From Candidatus Wolfebacteria bacterium GWA1_42_9 (GTDB lineage: Bacteria; Patescibacteriota; Minisyncoccia; UBA6257; JAGOQP01): DNA of 7,353 nt. A program made the position numbers and the translations under genes. The stretch spans positions 1-7,353 of the forward strand of contig MGIN01000021.1 in the NCBI GenBank assembly GCA_001793775.1, in the 5' to 3' direction. Below the pieces are notes generated by a model that was not told the DNA's origin, did not search any database, and saw only the letters and a list, made by a program, of their open reading frames with translations. Each line of letters starts with the position of its first letter. Position 1 is the first letter of the stretch. Below are positions 1 through 4,115 of the stretch, piece by piece.

Positions 1-106
1 AATTCTTATCAAAATCAATAAGCCTTGCGTTAATCTTTCGCAGCGCAAGCGATTCAAAAGCGGCTGCTTTCGATTCAGCTTTTATAACAAGCGTTATGTC
101 GTACAT
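1..106 (-). CDS. partial small protein, N-terminal 35 residues
   Basis: The reading frame starts at an ATG at 106-104 and stays open to the left edge, so only the N-terminus is visible. It begins MYDITLVIKAESKAAAFES and continues with a charged, Ala-rich segment predicted to be helical. An SD-like AAAGGA lies about 9 nt upstream of the ATG, the same pattern as the neighbouring starts. It is the last visible member of a minus-strand run of small genes and starts 19 bp after the stop of the 64-aa gene. I do not recognise the family. The beta-strand then helix pattern (YDITLVIKAES followed by AAAFESLALRK) is common in small phage proteins, but no function can be given. Confidence 0.7.
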   Translation of the reverse strand, partial: MYDITLVIKAESKAAAFESLALRKINARLIDFDKN

Positions 107-125
107 TTTTATTTATTCCTTTCGT

Positions 126-320
126 TTAATAGGTGCCAAGCGCAAGCCTAGCCTCACTATCTGTTAGGATAATATCATTATCACAATCTAGGTATGCGTG
201 CAAGCCCGTGCTAGGTTGCCAGCAATAAAGCAAGCGTCGCTTAGTACGGGTCATAAATGGGGTTTCGGTGCCACCATTGGCAGGATACCAATTGCCTTGA
301 CTCTTGTCACGCTTTGTCAT
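126..320 (-). CDS. hypothetical 64-aa protein
   Basis: The ATG at 320-318 is chosen as the start because GGGAAT lies a few bases upstream and because it follows the TAA of the preceding gene by one base. A longer version from a GTG at 353 would overlap that gene and has no better ribosome site. The product begins MTKRDKSQGNWYPANGG, is basic at the N-terminus and acidic towards the C-terminus (the segment LDCDNDIILTDSEA), and has two Cys. There is no membrane segment or signal peptide. It belongs to the tightly packed small-gene operon downstream of the lipoprotein gene. I do not recognise the family. Confidence 0.72.
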   Translation of the reverse strand: MTKRDKSQGNWYPANGGTETPFMTRTKRRLLYCWQPSTGLHAYLDCDNDIILTDSEARLALGTY

Positions 321-321
321 T

Positions 322-525
322 TTATTCCCAATAGGTTCCACCCAATGCACCACGAACCTTTACAAGACCAAGGTCACGCATTGCCTGTTCGCGTTCTTTC
401 CTTGCTCTATTTTTCTTTGCTTTTGCAATACGATATTTACAATGGTTTACAATAGGTGGGCTTGTGCATTCATCGCATGAGCAAAGCCCATTGATTGAAC
501 ACGGACAAGGCTTAGTTTTTCTCAT
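322..525 (-). CDS. hypothetical 67-aa Cys-rich basic protein
   Basis: The ATG at 525-523 overlaps the TAA of the upstream gene by one base (TAATG), which suggests translational coupling. AAAGGAATAA about 8 nt upstream is a good SD. The N-terminal third holds a dense Cys cluster (CPC, LCSC and DEC within residues 7-20) plus a Cys at residue 29, enough ligands for one or two metal sites. The central part is strongly basic (KYRIAKAKKNRARKERE, residues 30-46) and probably helical. A small zinc-binding, nucleic-acid-contacting phage protein would fit, but that is inference from composition. I recognise no named family. Confidence 0.75.
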   Translation of the reverse strand: MRKTKPCPCSINGLCSCDECTSPPIVNHCKYRIAKAKKNRARKEREQAMRDLGLVKVRGALGGTYWE

Positions 526-698
526 TAGATTATTCCTTTGTTCAGTTGGATATATTCAGAATTAGGACTATGCACAATTTTTGGAGAATAGCCACATTGG
601 CGCAAACGAGCGCTGGCCAATAACGCATTGTCAAGCGTATCAAAAGGATAGCGCTGAAGCTTATTATCAAACCTAAAATAAACAGCCCACGCTTTCAT
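525..698 (-). CDS. hypothetical 57-aa protein
   Basis: The start is the ATG at 698-696, which has a strong AAGGAG eight bases upstream. A longer frame extends to 743 but would run well inside the lipoprotein gene and lacks such a site. The product begins MKAWAVYFRFDNKLQRYPF and looks like a small strand-helix-strand fold: aromatic strand, helix around DNALLASARLRQ, second strand around PKIVHS. It starts four bases after the lipoprotein stop and its own stop overlaps the next start, so the three are almost certainly co-translated. Function is not recognised. Confidence 0.75.
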   Translation of the reverse strand: MKAWAVYFRFDNKLQRYPFDTLDNALLASARLRQCGYSPKIVHSPNSEYIQLNKGII

Positions 699-702
699 TG
701 AA

Positions 703-1293
703 TTACTCCTTGCAGCCATAGAAGTTTGGATTGCAAAAATCATTAGAACAGTAGATTCTTTTTGTTAATGTGCTCTGGATAGAATTCTGCTCTTCTAATG
801 TTTGGTCGGTCCACATTTGTCTATTGACATTATTCCATCCGTCCCTATGACGATATTCTTGTTCAACAGAAATTAGATAAACGTGCATTATTTCGTGCGG
901 GATAGCTACAGCCAAGGTAAAGCATTTATGATTGCTAGCTTCCAATTCAATAGAGAATTTAATATCCTCAGACGTAGCATTCATATAATAGCTTGTAGCG
1001 CCGCCTGATTCTTCACCATTATCGCCGTATACATCATTGGCAATAAATTGAATTTCAGTATCCTTGTAAGGATATTTTATTCTCCAAGAAGGAAAGCCTA
1101 CATTGCCATATCGTGAAACAACTTCCCTTTCTGTTTCACCAATGACATATTCAATTTCATCCTGAGATATTTTATTATAGCCATTCATGGTGACACATAT
1201 TCCATTGGCTAGATACATATCAGGATTCTTGCATATATCAACATTGCCGCATGCCGCAAGGGCACAAAACAAAACAATGCCATATGGTTTCAT
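703..1293 (-). CDS. putative phage lipoprotein with HExxH zinc-metalloprotease motif
   Basis: The start is the ATG at 1293-1291 (196 aa). GGAGG about 9 nt upstream supports it over a GTG at 1308. The first 14 residues form a short lipoprotein signal peptide (MKPYGIVLFCALAA) ending in a lipobox L12-A13-A14-C15, so the mature protein should be lipid-anchored by C15. Residues 133-137 read HEIMH inside a hydrophobic helix, the zincin signature: two His ligands and a catalytic Glu. The third ligand is not clear; E145, H149 or D151 just downstream are candidates. Eight Cys besides the lipid-anchored one and the signal-peptide one suggest disulphides outside the cytoplasm. It heads a run of small genes. 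A membrane-anchored protease acting on host envelope or surface proteins, for example in exclusion or moron-type host modification, is possible, but that role is inference. Confidence 0.8.
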   Translation of the reverse strand: MKPYGIVLFCALAACGNVDICKNPDMYLANGICVTMNGYNKISQDEIEYVIGETEREVVSRYGNVGFPSWRIKYPYKDTEIQFIANDVYGDNGEESGGATSYYMNATSEDIKFSIELEASNHKCFTLAVAIPHEIMHVYLISVEQEYRHRDGWNNVNRQMWTDQTLEEQNSIQSTLTKRIYCSNDFCNPNFYGCKE

Positions 1294-1316
1294 ATAAAAA
1301 TCCTCCACCCACTATA
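1291..1316 (-). promoter_or_regulatory. ribosome site and possible -10 box of lipoprotein gene
   Basis: On the minus strand GGTGGAGGATTTTTATATG contains a strong SD (GGAGG) nine bases before the lipoprotein start. Just upstream, TATAGT at 1316-1311 matches a -10 box at five of six positions, and would place the transcript start almost at the SD. No convincing -35 is visible; the position is occupied by the 1327-1366 inverted repeat. The ribosome site is well supported, the -10 only weakly. Confidence 0.4.
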
Positions 1317-1326
1317 AAGCTTAACT

Positions 1327-1366
1327 GATTGCCATAACAGAATTTTAATTTATTGTTATGGCAATC
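1327..1366. terminator. perfect 13-bp hairpin with AT-rich loop (copy 1)
   Basis: GATTGCCATAACA (1327-1339) and TGTTATGGCAATC (1354-1366) are perfect inverted repeats around a 14-nt AT-only loop apart from its first base. A near-identical element with the same loop, in the opposite orientation, lies at 1978-2017. There is no U-tract of the classical kind on either side, so it may be an RNA-processing or stability hairpin, a factor-dependent terminator, or an operator. It sits 34 bp upstream of the lipoprotein start. Type is assigned with reservation. Confidence 0.4.
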
Positions 1367-1387
1367 AACTTAAATCTTATAATGTTC

Positions 1388-1427
1388 CAGCAATGCTTTG
1401 CTTGCTGAATTTATTTATTTTTTTGTG
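1388..1427 (+). terminator. possible plus-strand intrinsic terminator
   Basis: CAGCAA (1388-1393) pairs with TTGCTG (1402-1407) and is followed on the plus strand by a T-rich tract ending in a run of seven or more T. That geometry is terminator-like for plus-strand transcription. No plus-strand gene is visible upstream, so it would act on antisense or unknown RNA. The stem is only 6 bp, so confidence is low. Confidence 0.3.
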
Positions 1428-1490
1428 CAGGCCATTTAATATGCATATCGGCCCATGTATTATCCCCTTTGATTAATAAAAATGAATATA

Positions 1491-1584
1491 GCCGACCCGC
1501 TCGGCAAACACGCTAGAATAGCTAAGGATTTTTCTAGTTACCCTTTATGCTAAATTGTTACTAAACGTATAGCTTTAGCATAAA
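1491..1584. other. series of three inverted repeats in non-coding DNA
   Basis: Three hairpins follow one another. GCCGA (1491-1495) pairs with TCGGC (1501-1505). CTAGAA (1513-1518) pairs with TTCTAG (1532-1537). A perfect 11-bp pair TTTATGCTAAA (1544-1554) and TTTAGCATAAA (1574-1584) encloses 19 nt. They lie directly beside the 1591-1716 cloverleaf and may belong to the same structured RNA. No gene with a ribosome site is visible here on either strand. Confidence 0.4.
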
Positions 1585-1590
1585 CCTAAA

Positions 1591-1716
1591 TTTTTAATAA
1601 ACCATGTAGCCTGACTAATAATGTCAGTTTCTTTAAGGCGACTAACCCTTAAAGCGAACGATTATATGAATAGTCAATTCTTTATCGTTCCTAAATACTA
1701 CATGGTTTATTAAAAA
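1591..1716. ncRNA. 126-nt cloverleaf-like structured element, candidate ncRNA
   Basis: A perfect 19-bp closing stem is formed by 1591-1609 (TTTTTAATAAACCATGTAG) and 1698-1716. Inside it are three further hairpins in series: CTGAC 1611-1615 with GTCAG 1623-1627 (7-nt loop), CTTTAAGG 1631-1638 with CCTTAAAG 1647-1654 (8-nt loop), and GAACGAT 1656-1662 with ATCGTTC 1684-1690, the last enclosing a small GAAT/ATTC hairpin. The whole is a four-way junction with almost no unpaired linker. It does not have tRNA landmarks (no T-loop, no CCA, closing stem far too long). Alternatives are a MITE-like insertion with 19-bp terminal repeats (no target duplication seen) or a recombination or replication site. 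Strand cannot be decided. Confidence 0.4.
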
Positions 1717-1738
1717 AGGGGTTATTAACGTCAACCCC
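1712..1738 (-). terminator. intrinsic terminator after the 51-aa gene
   Basis: On the minus strand GGGGTT (1738-1733) and AACCCC (1723-1718) form a 6-bp stem with a 9-nt loop, immediately followed by TTTTTT (1717-1712). This is a classical Rho-independent terminator 47 bp downstream of the 51-aa gene stop. Its U-tract is also the outer edge of the 19-bp cloverleaf stem, so terminator and cloverleaf share bases. Confidence 0.75.
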
Positions 1739-1748
1739 ACGACGATTG

Positions 1749-1769
1749 CCTTAGCCAATATGGCCAAGG
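1749..1769 (-). other. 9-bp hairpin in the 3' end of the 51-aa transcript
   Basis: 1769-1761 pairs with 1757-1749 around a 3-nt loop. In minus-strand RNA the stem CCUUGGCCA/UGGCUAAGG is complete with one G-U pair; in plus-strand RNA the same position would be an A-C mismatch. It lies between the stop of the 51-aa gene and the intrinsic terminator, which supports the minus strand as the transcribed one and suggests 3'-end stabilisation. Confidence 0.5.
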
Positions 1770-1784
1770 AAAATTAAATCTTTC

Positions 1785-1940
1785 CTACGTGGCATTATTC
1801 CAAGGATTAAATGGTTCCTTATTATCCATAACGCCCGAAATAAAATTCTTGCATGCGTCACATACAAAATAAACATACTCACCAATGTTAACTGAATTGC
1901 ACGTTTTATTTTTGCAGCTTGGCCATTCACAATTTTTCAT
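1785..1940 (-). CDS. 51-aa Cys-rich zinc-ribbon-like protein
   Basis: The frame runs from an ATG at 1940-1938 to a TAG at 1787-1785, with AAAGGGAAAGG about 8-10 nt upstream as SD. The product starts MKNCEWPSCKNKTC and continues to YFVCDACKNFISG. Cys occur at 4, 9, 14, 27 and 30. The C27-x2-C30 pair preceded by an aromatic strand, with a Gly at 36 (six residues after C30), matches the second half of the zinc module found repeatedly at 5132-7305, so this may be a distant member of that family. The first ligand pair is spaced differently (C-x4-C-x4-C). Zinc binding is likely; function unknown. It has its own terminator and precedes the cloverleaf element. Confidence 0.78.
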   Translation of the reverse strand: MKNCEWPSCKNKTCNSVNIGEYVYFVCDACKNFISGVMDNKEPFNPWNNAT

Positions 1941-1977
1941 AACAATTTACCTTTCCCTTTGGCTAATTATTTTAATA

Positions 1978-2017
1978 AATTGCCATAACAATAAATTAAA
2001 ATTCTGCCACGGCAATC
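1978..2017 (-). terminator. hairpin with AT-rich loop (copy 2), downstream of 74-aa gene
   Basis: On the minus strand ATTGCCGTGGCA (2016-2005) pairs with TGTTATGGCAAT (1990-1979) around a 14-nt loop identical to the loop of copy 1 at 1327-1366. Three positions differ from copy 1 in one arm only, each changing A to G, and each is a G-U pair in minus-strand RNA but an A-C mismatch in plus-strand RNA. It lies 17 bp after the stop of the 74-aa gene and is followed by TTTATTAAAATAATT. A weak intrinsic terminator or 3'-end hairpin is the best reading. Confidence 0.55.
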
Positions 2018-2033
2018 TATAAAACAATAAACC

Positions 2034-2258
2034 CTAAAGCAATTCAGATAGACTGCTAAATTCAATTGACATATCATTACTTATTGCAGGCTTCGCCAGC
2101 TTGGCGAATTGAATTCGTCCTAATAGCTCCTTGGCATATTCATATTGCCCATTGTCAATATGATATTGTACAAGGTCTAGTCCTTCATAAACCTTGACCT
2201 TGCCATTGACCTTACGTTCACGCTTAAAATTGTCACCGAAACGAATTGTGTTTACCAT
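2034..2258 (-). CDS. hypothetical 74-aa protein
   Basis: The ATG at 2258-2256 is preferred: AAGGGA lies seven bases upstream, and it follows the previous stop by ten bases. A longer TTG-start version to 2294 would overlap that gene. The product begins MVNTIRFGDNFKRERKVNG, basic with a likely beta hairpin, then two helices (YEGLDLVQYHIDNGQ and YEYAKELLGRIQF) in a helix-turn-helix-like repeat, and ends with a Ser-rich tail LSELL. No Cys, no membrane segment. Third in the 2930-2034 operon. The family is not recognised. Confidence 0.75.
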   Translation of the reverse strand: MVNTIRFGDNFKRERKVNGKVKVYEGLDLVQYHIDNGQYEYAKELLGRIQFAKLAKPAISNDMSIEFSSLSELL

Positions 2259-2266
2259 AGCAATTC

Positions 2267-2281
2267 CCTTAGCCTTTCTCT
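2267..2281 (-). repeat. 15-bp stop/ribosome-site junction repeat, copy 2
   Basis: AGAGAAAGGCTAAGG (minus strand) is identical to 2458-2444. It encodes the last residues and stop of the 55-aa gene and provides the purine-rich SD region for the 74-aa gene. Confidence 0.7.
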
Positions 2282-2436
2282 TGTGAATATACAACGTAAT
2301 TTAATGCTCCACATTGGCTAGCAAAAGGACCATAACCAATTCCAATAATGTATGAATATCCACGCCATAATTTATTATCTTGCTGATAAATGAATCCAAT
2401 TATCCTTCCAGTTTTGCCTCGAATGTATTGTCGCAT
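2269..2436 (-). CDS. hypothetical 55-aa protein
   Basis: The frame runs from ATG at 2436-2434 to TAA at 2271-2269. TAAGG sits about eight bases upstream of the start. The product is strand-rich and aromatic: MRQYIRGKTGRIIGFIYQQ, then LWRGYSYIIGIGYGPFA, and ends SQEKG. The Gly/Tyr/Ile pattern suggests a small beta barrel or sheet rather than a membrane helix. Its last codons, stop and following SD are a 15-bp exact repeat of the same junction at the end of the neighbouring 54-aa gene. It starts nine bases after that gene and ends ten bases before the 74-aa gene, so it is part of the operon. Function unknown. Confidence 0.72.
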   Translation of the reverse strand: MRQYIRGKTGRIIGFIYQQDNKLWRGYSYIIGIGYGPFASQCGALNYVVYSQEKG

Positions 2437-2443
2437 GATAAAA

Positions 2444-2458
2444 CCTTAGCCTTTCTCT
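2444..2458 (-). repeat. 15-bp stop/ribosome-site junction repeat, copy 1
   Basis: AGAGAAAGGCTAAGG (minus strand) ends the 54-aa gene (encoding EKG and the stop) and supplies the SD region of the 55-aa gene. Identical to 2281-2267. Confidence 0.7.
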
Positions 2459-2610
2459 CTATGTGTAAGATGATATCCCTTGCAATAATTGCAGAGATAA
2501 ACCCGCAATGAAACGCCACGACGTTTATAATCAAACGCAATATGCTGTGCAAAGCCTTGCGTTCTGTAGCGTGCCTTGCGCTCGCATGACATAATCTGTT
2601 CGTGGCACAT
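2446..2610 (-). CDS. 54-aa zinc-ribbon-like phage protein
   Basis: The frame runs from ATG at 2610-2608, with AAGGGG seven bases upstream, to TAA at 2448-2446. The product has MCHEQIMSCERKARYRTQGF at the N-terminus and VYLCNYCKGYHLTHREKG at the C-terminus. C2/H3 and C9 together with C40-x2-C43 form a plausible four-ligand zinc ribbon. The ending CxxCxGYHLT is familiar from many very small phage proteins of unknown role, in which a short ribbon ends with a His after the second Cys pair. The middle is basic (FDYKRRG). Nucleic-acid or protein binding is inference. It follows the 2641-2669 hairpin. Confidence 0.78.
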   Translation of the reverse strand: MCHEQIMSCERKARYRTQGFAQHIAFDYKRRGVSLRVYLCNYCKGYHLTHREKG

Positions 2611-2640
2611 TGCAAACCCCTTGCTATTATGGGTTTAATT

Positions 2641-2669
2641 GATTGCCCTAGCAATGCGCTAGGGCAATC
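2641..2669 (-). terminator. perfect 12-bp hairpin after the 80-aa gene
   Basis: GATTGCCCTAGC (2641-2652) and GCTAGGGCAATC (2658-2669) are perfect inverted repeats with a 5-nt loop, 18 bp after the stop of the 80-aa gene. On the minus strand it is followed only by AATTAAACCC, so the U-tract is poor. It could be a partial terminator that lowers expression of the downstream small genes, or a processing site. It shares the outer stem GATTGCC/GGCAATC with the hairpin at 1327-1366; the hairpin at 1978-2017 has the same outer stem except for its terminal base pair. Confidence 0.5.
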
Positions 2670-2687
2670 TATAAGCGCATAACGCTA

Positions 2688-2930
2688 TTACTTCGTGGCC
2701 AGCAAAGCCTGAAGCTTTGCAATCTGAGCCGCGATATCATCGGCAGACATTGCGGCCAATGGCTTACGCCCGCGTGGCAATGCCGTCACAAATTGGTCTG
2801 ATACGTCGCTGGCGTCAAAGTCAGCATGAGACAACGCCCAGGCCGTCAAAGCTTCGACAACGCTAGCTTGCGTTGCGGTATAAGCCTTAGCAAGCCGCTT
2901 AACGGTTTCTGCTCTCTCTTCGGTGCTCAT
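2688..2930 (-). CDS. hypothetical 80-aa Ala-rich helical protein
   Basis: The ATG at 2930-2928 is chosen because AAAGGG lies about nine bases upstream; an extension to 2984 would cross the operator-like palindromes at the promoter. The product begins MSTEERAETVKRLAKAYTA and is Ala-rich and helical throughout, with TALPRGRKPLAA around residues 49-60 joining two helical parts and a C-terminal amphipathic helix (ADDIAAQIAKLQALLATK). PRGRKP resembles an AT-hook core, which would allow minor-groove DNA contact, but a single short match is weak evidence. Codon use is GC-richer than its neighbours. It is the first gene of the left operon, directly behind a palindrome-rich promoter, so a regulator or nucleoid-type protein is conceivable. 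Not recognised. Confidence 0.78.
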   Translation of the reverse strand: MSTEERAETVKRLAKAYTATQASVVEALTAWALSHADFDASDVSDQFVTALPRGRKPLAAMSADDIAAQIAKLQALLATK

Positions 2931-2968
2931 GATAATAATCCCTTTCAATGTGTGGCGAAATTGCCACG

Positions 2969-2984
2969 TTGACCATAAGGTCAA
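2969..2984. promoter_or_regulatory. operator-like inverted repeat at predicted transcript start
   Basis: TTGACC ATAA GGTCAA is a perfect 6-bp inverted repeat with a 4-bp centre, placed at the predicted start site of the left promoter. Position and symmetry suit a repressor site or a 5'-UTR hairpin. A further GTGGC/GCCAC pair lies just downstream at about 2952-2966. Confidence 0.4.
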
Positions 2985-2986
2985 GA

Positions 2987-3109
2987 GATAACGTTAAGCT
3001 TAACTGCAAACAATGTCAAGCCAATTTTGTGATTAAATGCATAATGGTGCACAATGGCACATATGCCACAATGGCCTACATGATTGCAACCTAACGTTAT
3101 CGGTTTGAC
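2987..3109. repeat. inverted pair of GATAACGTTA sites
   Basis: GATAACGTTA at 2987-2996 recurs in inverted orientation at 3101-3092. The similarity extends imperfectly outward as GTCAA-n3-GATAACGTTA in both copies (starting at 2980 on the plus strand and about 3109 on the minus strand). One copy overlaps the left promoter -10, so these may be binding sites for a common factor. Confidence 0.4.
2991..3019 (-). promoter_or_regulatory. sigma70-like promoter of the left operon
   Basis: On the minus strand TTGACA (3019-3014) and TAACGT (2996-2991) are separated by 17 bp. The -35 is perfect, the -10 is weak. The transcript would start near 2984, about 55 bases before the 80-aa gene. The -10 overlaps the perfect palindrome GTTAAGCTTAAC (2993-3004). 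Confidence 0.5.
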
Positions 3110-3120
3110 TCTATCGTCGT

Positions 3121-3420
3121 TCGATTGATTGTGTCCTGTTTAGAATTCGAGCGTCCTATTAGCTCTCTCGTGTTGCGCATGGTTTACAGGCAACCTTGGG
3201 AGTCTCACCCTTGCGCCCACGTCCTAGTCCCTATACGGGTTCCCTTGCGCAAGCGGCTCTCGCCAGCCCTTCGAAGCATACAGGGAGCAACTAGGCTCGC
3301 TATAGCTTGCGCGCCCACGCTAGCATCATCCCGTGGGCCACCATGCTTTATCCCTTAGCAACGGCGGGCTTTATCCCTTGAACCGTCATAGCCTGCTAAG
3401 GGGTGCCGTCTATATGACGT
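3121..3420. other. GC-richer non-coding block with long-range inverted repeats
   Basis: This stretch is clearly GC-richer than both flanks and has no gene with a ribosome site; the open frames in it are low in typical protein features. It contains GCGCAAGC (3247-3254) pairing with GCTTGCGC (3305-3312), GCCCACG (3313-3319) pairing with CGTGGGC (3332-3338), and CCCTTAGCA (3352-3360) pairing with TGCTAAGGG (3394-3402) with an ACGG/CCGT pair nested inside. A direct repeat GCTTTATCCCTT occurs at 3345-3356 and 3368-3379. Nested, adjacent stems suggest a structured RNA, but I find no tRNA, RNase P, tmRNA or intron landmarks. Confidence 0.4.
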
Positions 3421-3549
3421 TCACAACCATATGCTTATGCAGACCGCATGCCATACCCTGGCAATTCAATCGAGCGCGGGAAAAGGTAACAATTCCACAC
3501 ATAAGATAAGGTAGCAATATGCGTGCCATATGGTGTTATCATTCTCTAT

Positions 3550-3656
3550 ATGATGTCAGTATGCAGCACCTATGATGTATCTTGCCATCATATGACCATA
3601 TTCCCTATATAAAGCAGCATACTGCATATGATGTCCCTTGGCATCACACATGATGT
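3550..3656 (+). repeat. four ATGATGT direct repeats, iteron-like
   Basis: ATGATGT occurs in the same orientation at 3550-3556, 3572-3578, 3628-3634 and 3650-3656, giving spacings of 22, 56 and 22 bp. The second and third copies are similar over a longer stretch (TATGATGT then TTG then CATC). Paired repeats at about two helical turns resemble iterons or regulator sites. Confidence 0.4.
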
Positions 3657-3937
3657 ATGCATACAGCGCATTGCATGCTCACATGATATCACATTGGCAT
3701 GAGCATTGCAATGGAATGATATGGCATGCCCTATGCTATATGCTCGAACCATGCCATAATGATTGAATGATTGCCTATCTATGTGCATGTATGGTATGTA
3801 TAATGATAATTGCATATCTCATGCCACACATACAAGAGTAACACTATCGTGTATACCATATACATATTGGCATACATATTGCCCTATTGTACATGATACA
3901 TATTGCATAGCGCTATGACATACTTATCATATTGACA

Positions 3938-4115
3938 TTACCATACCATGACACCTATATCATATGACAGCATTGTCATATGGGTATGCATATTGTAGTA
4001 ACATTATGGCATAGCTCTTGCTGTATGCCGCGCACATTGCATGCCATATATGACAAGACATCGGCATACCTTGTGCCATGTTACCATACCGTATCATTGT
4101 TACCGTACCGTGACA
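3938..4115 (+). repeat. TTACCRTACCRT repeats
   Basis: Three direct copies: TTACCATACCATGACA (3938-3953), TTACCATACCGT (4081-4092) and TTACCGTACCGTGACA (4100-4115). The last two are 19 bp apart. A related inverted repeat GTTACCTTATGGTAAC lies at 4142-4157. Confidence 0.45.

Noticed and set aside
198..455. Plus-strand 85-codon frame
   Set aside because: Antisense shadow of the 64-aa and 67-aa genes, no ribosome site.
1483..1554. Plus-strand 23-codon frame starting MNIADPLGKH
   Set aside because: No ribosome site and it spans several inverted repeats.
1591..1716. tRNA or tmRNA reading of the cloverleaf
   Set aside because: Closing stem of 19 bp, no T-loop, anticodon arm or CCA features.
2400..2654. 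84-codon minus frame overlapping the 54-aa and 55-aa genes
   Set aside because: It is in another frame across two small genes that each have their own ATG and ribosome site and protein-like sequences.
3125..3358. Plus-strand open frame of 77 codons in the GC-rich block
   Set aside because: No ribosome site, unusual composition, and the region is full of inverted repeats; better explained as non-coding.
3100..3420. tRNA genes, RNase P RNA or intron in the GC-rich block
   Set aside because: Searched by eye for T-arm, D-arm, conserved RNase P and intron core motifs on both strands; none fits.
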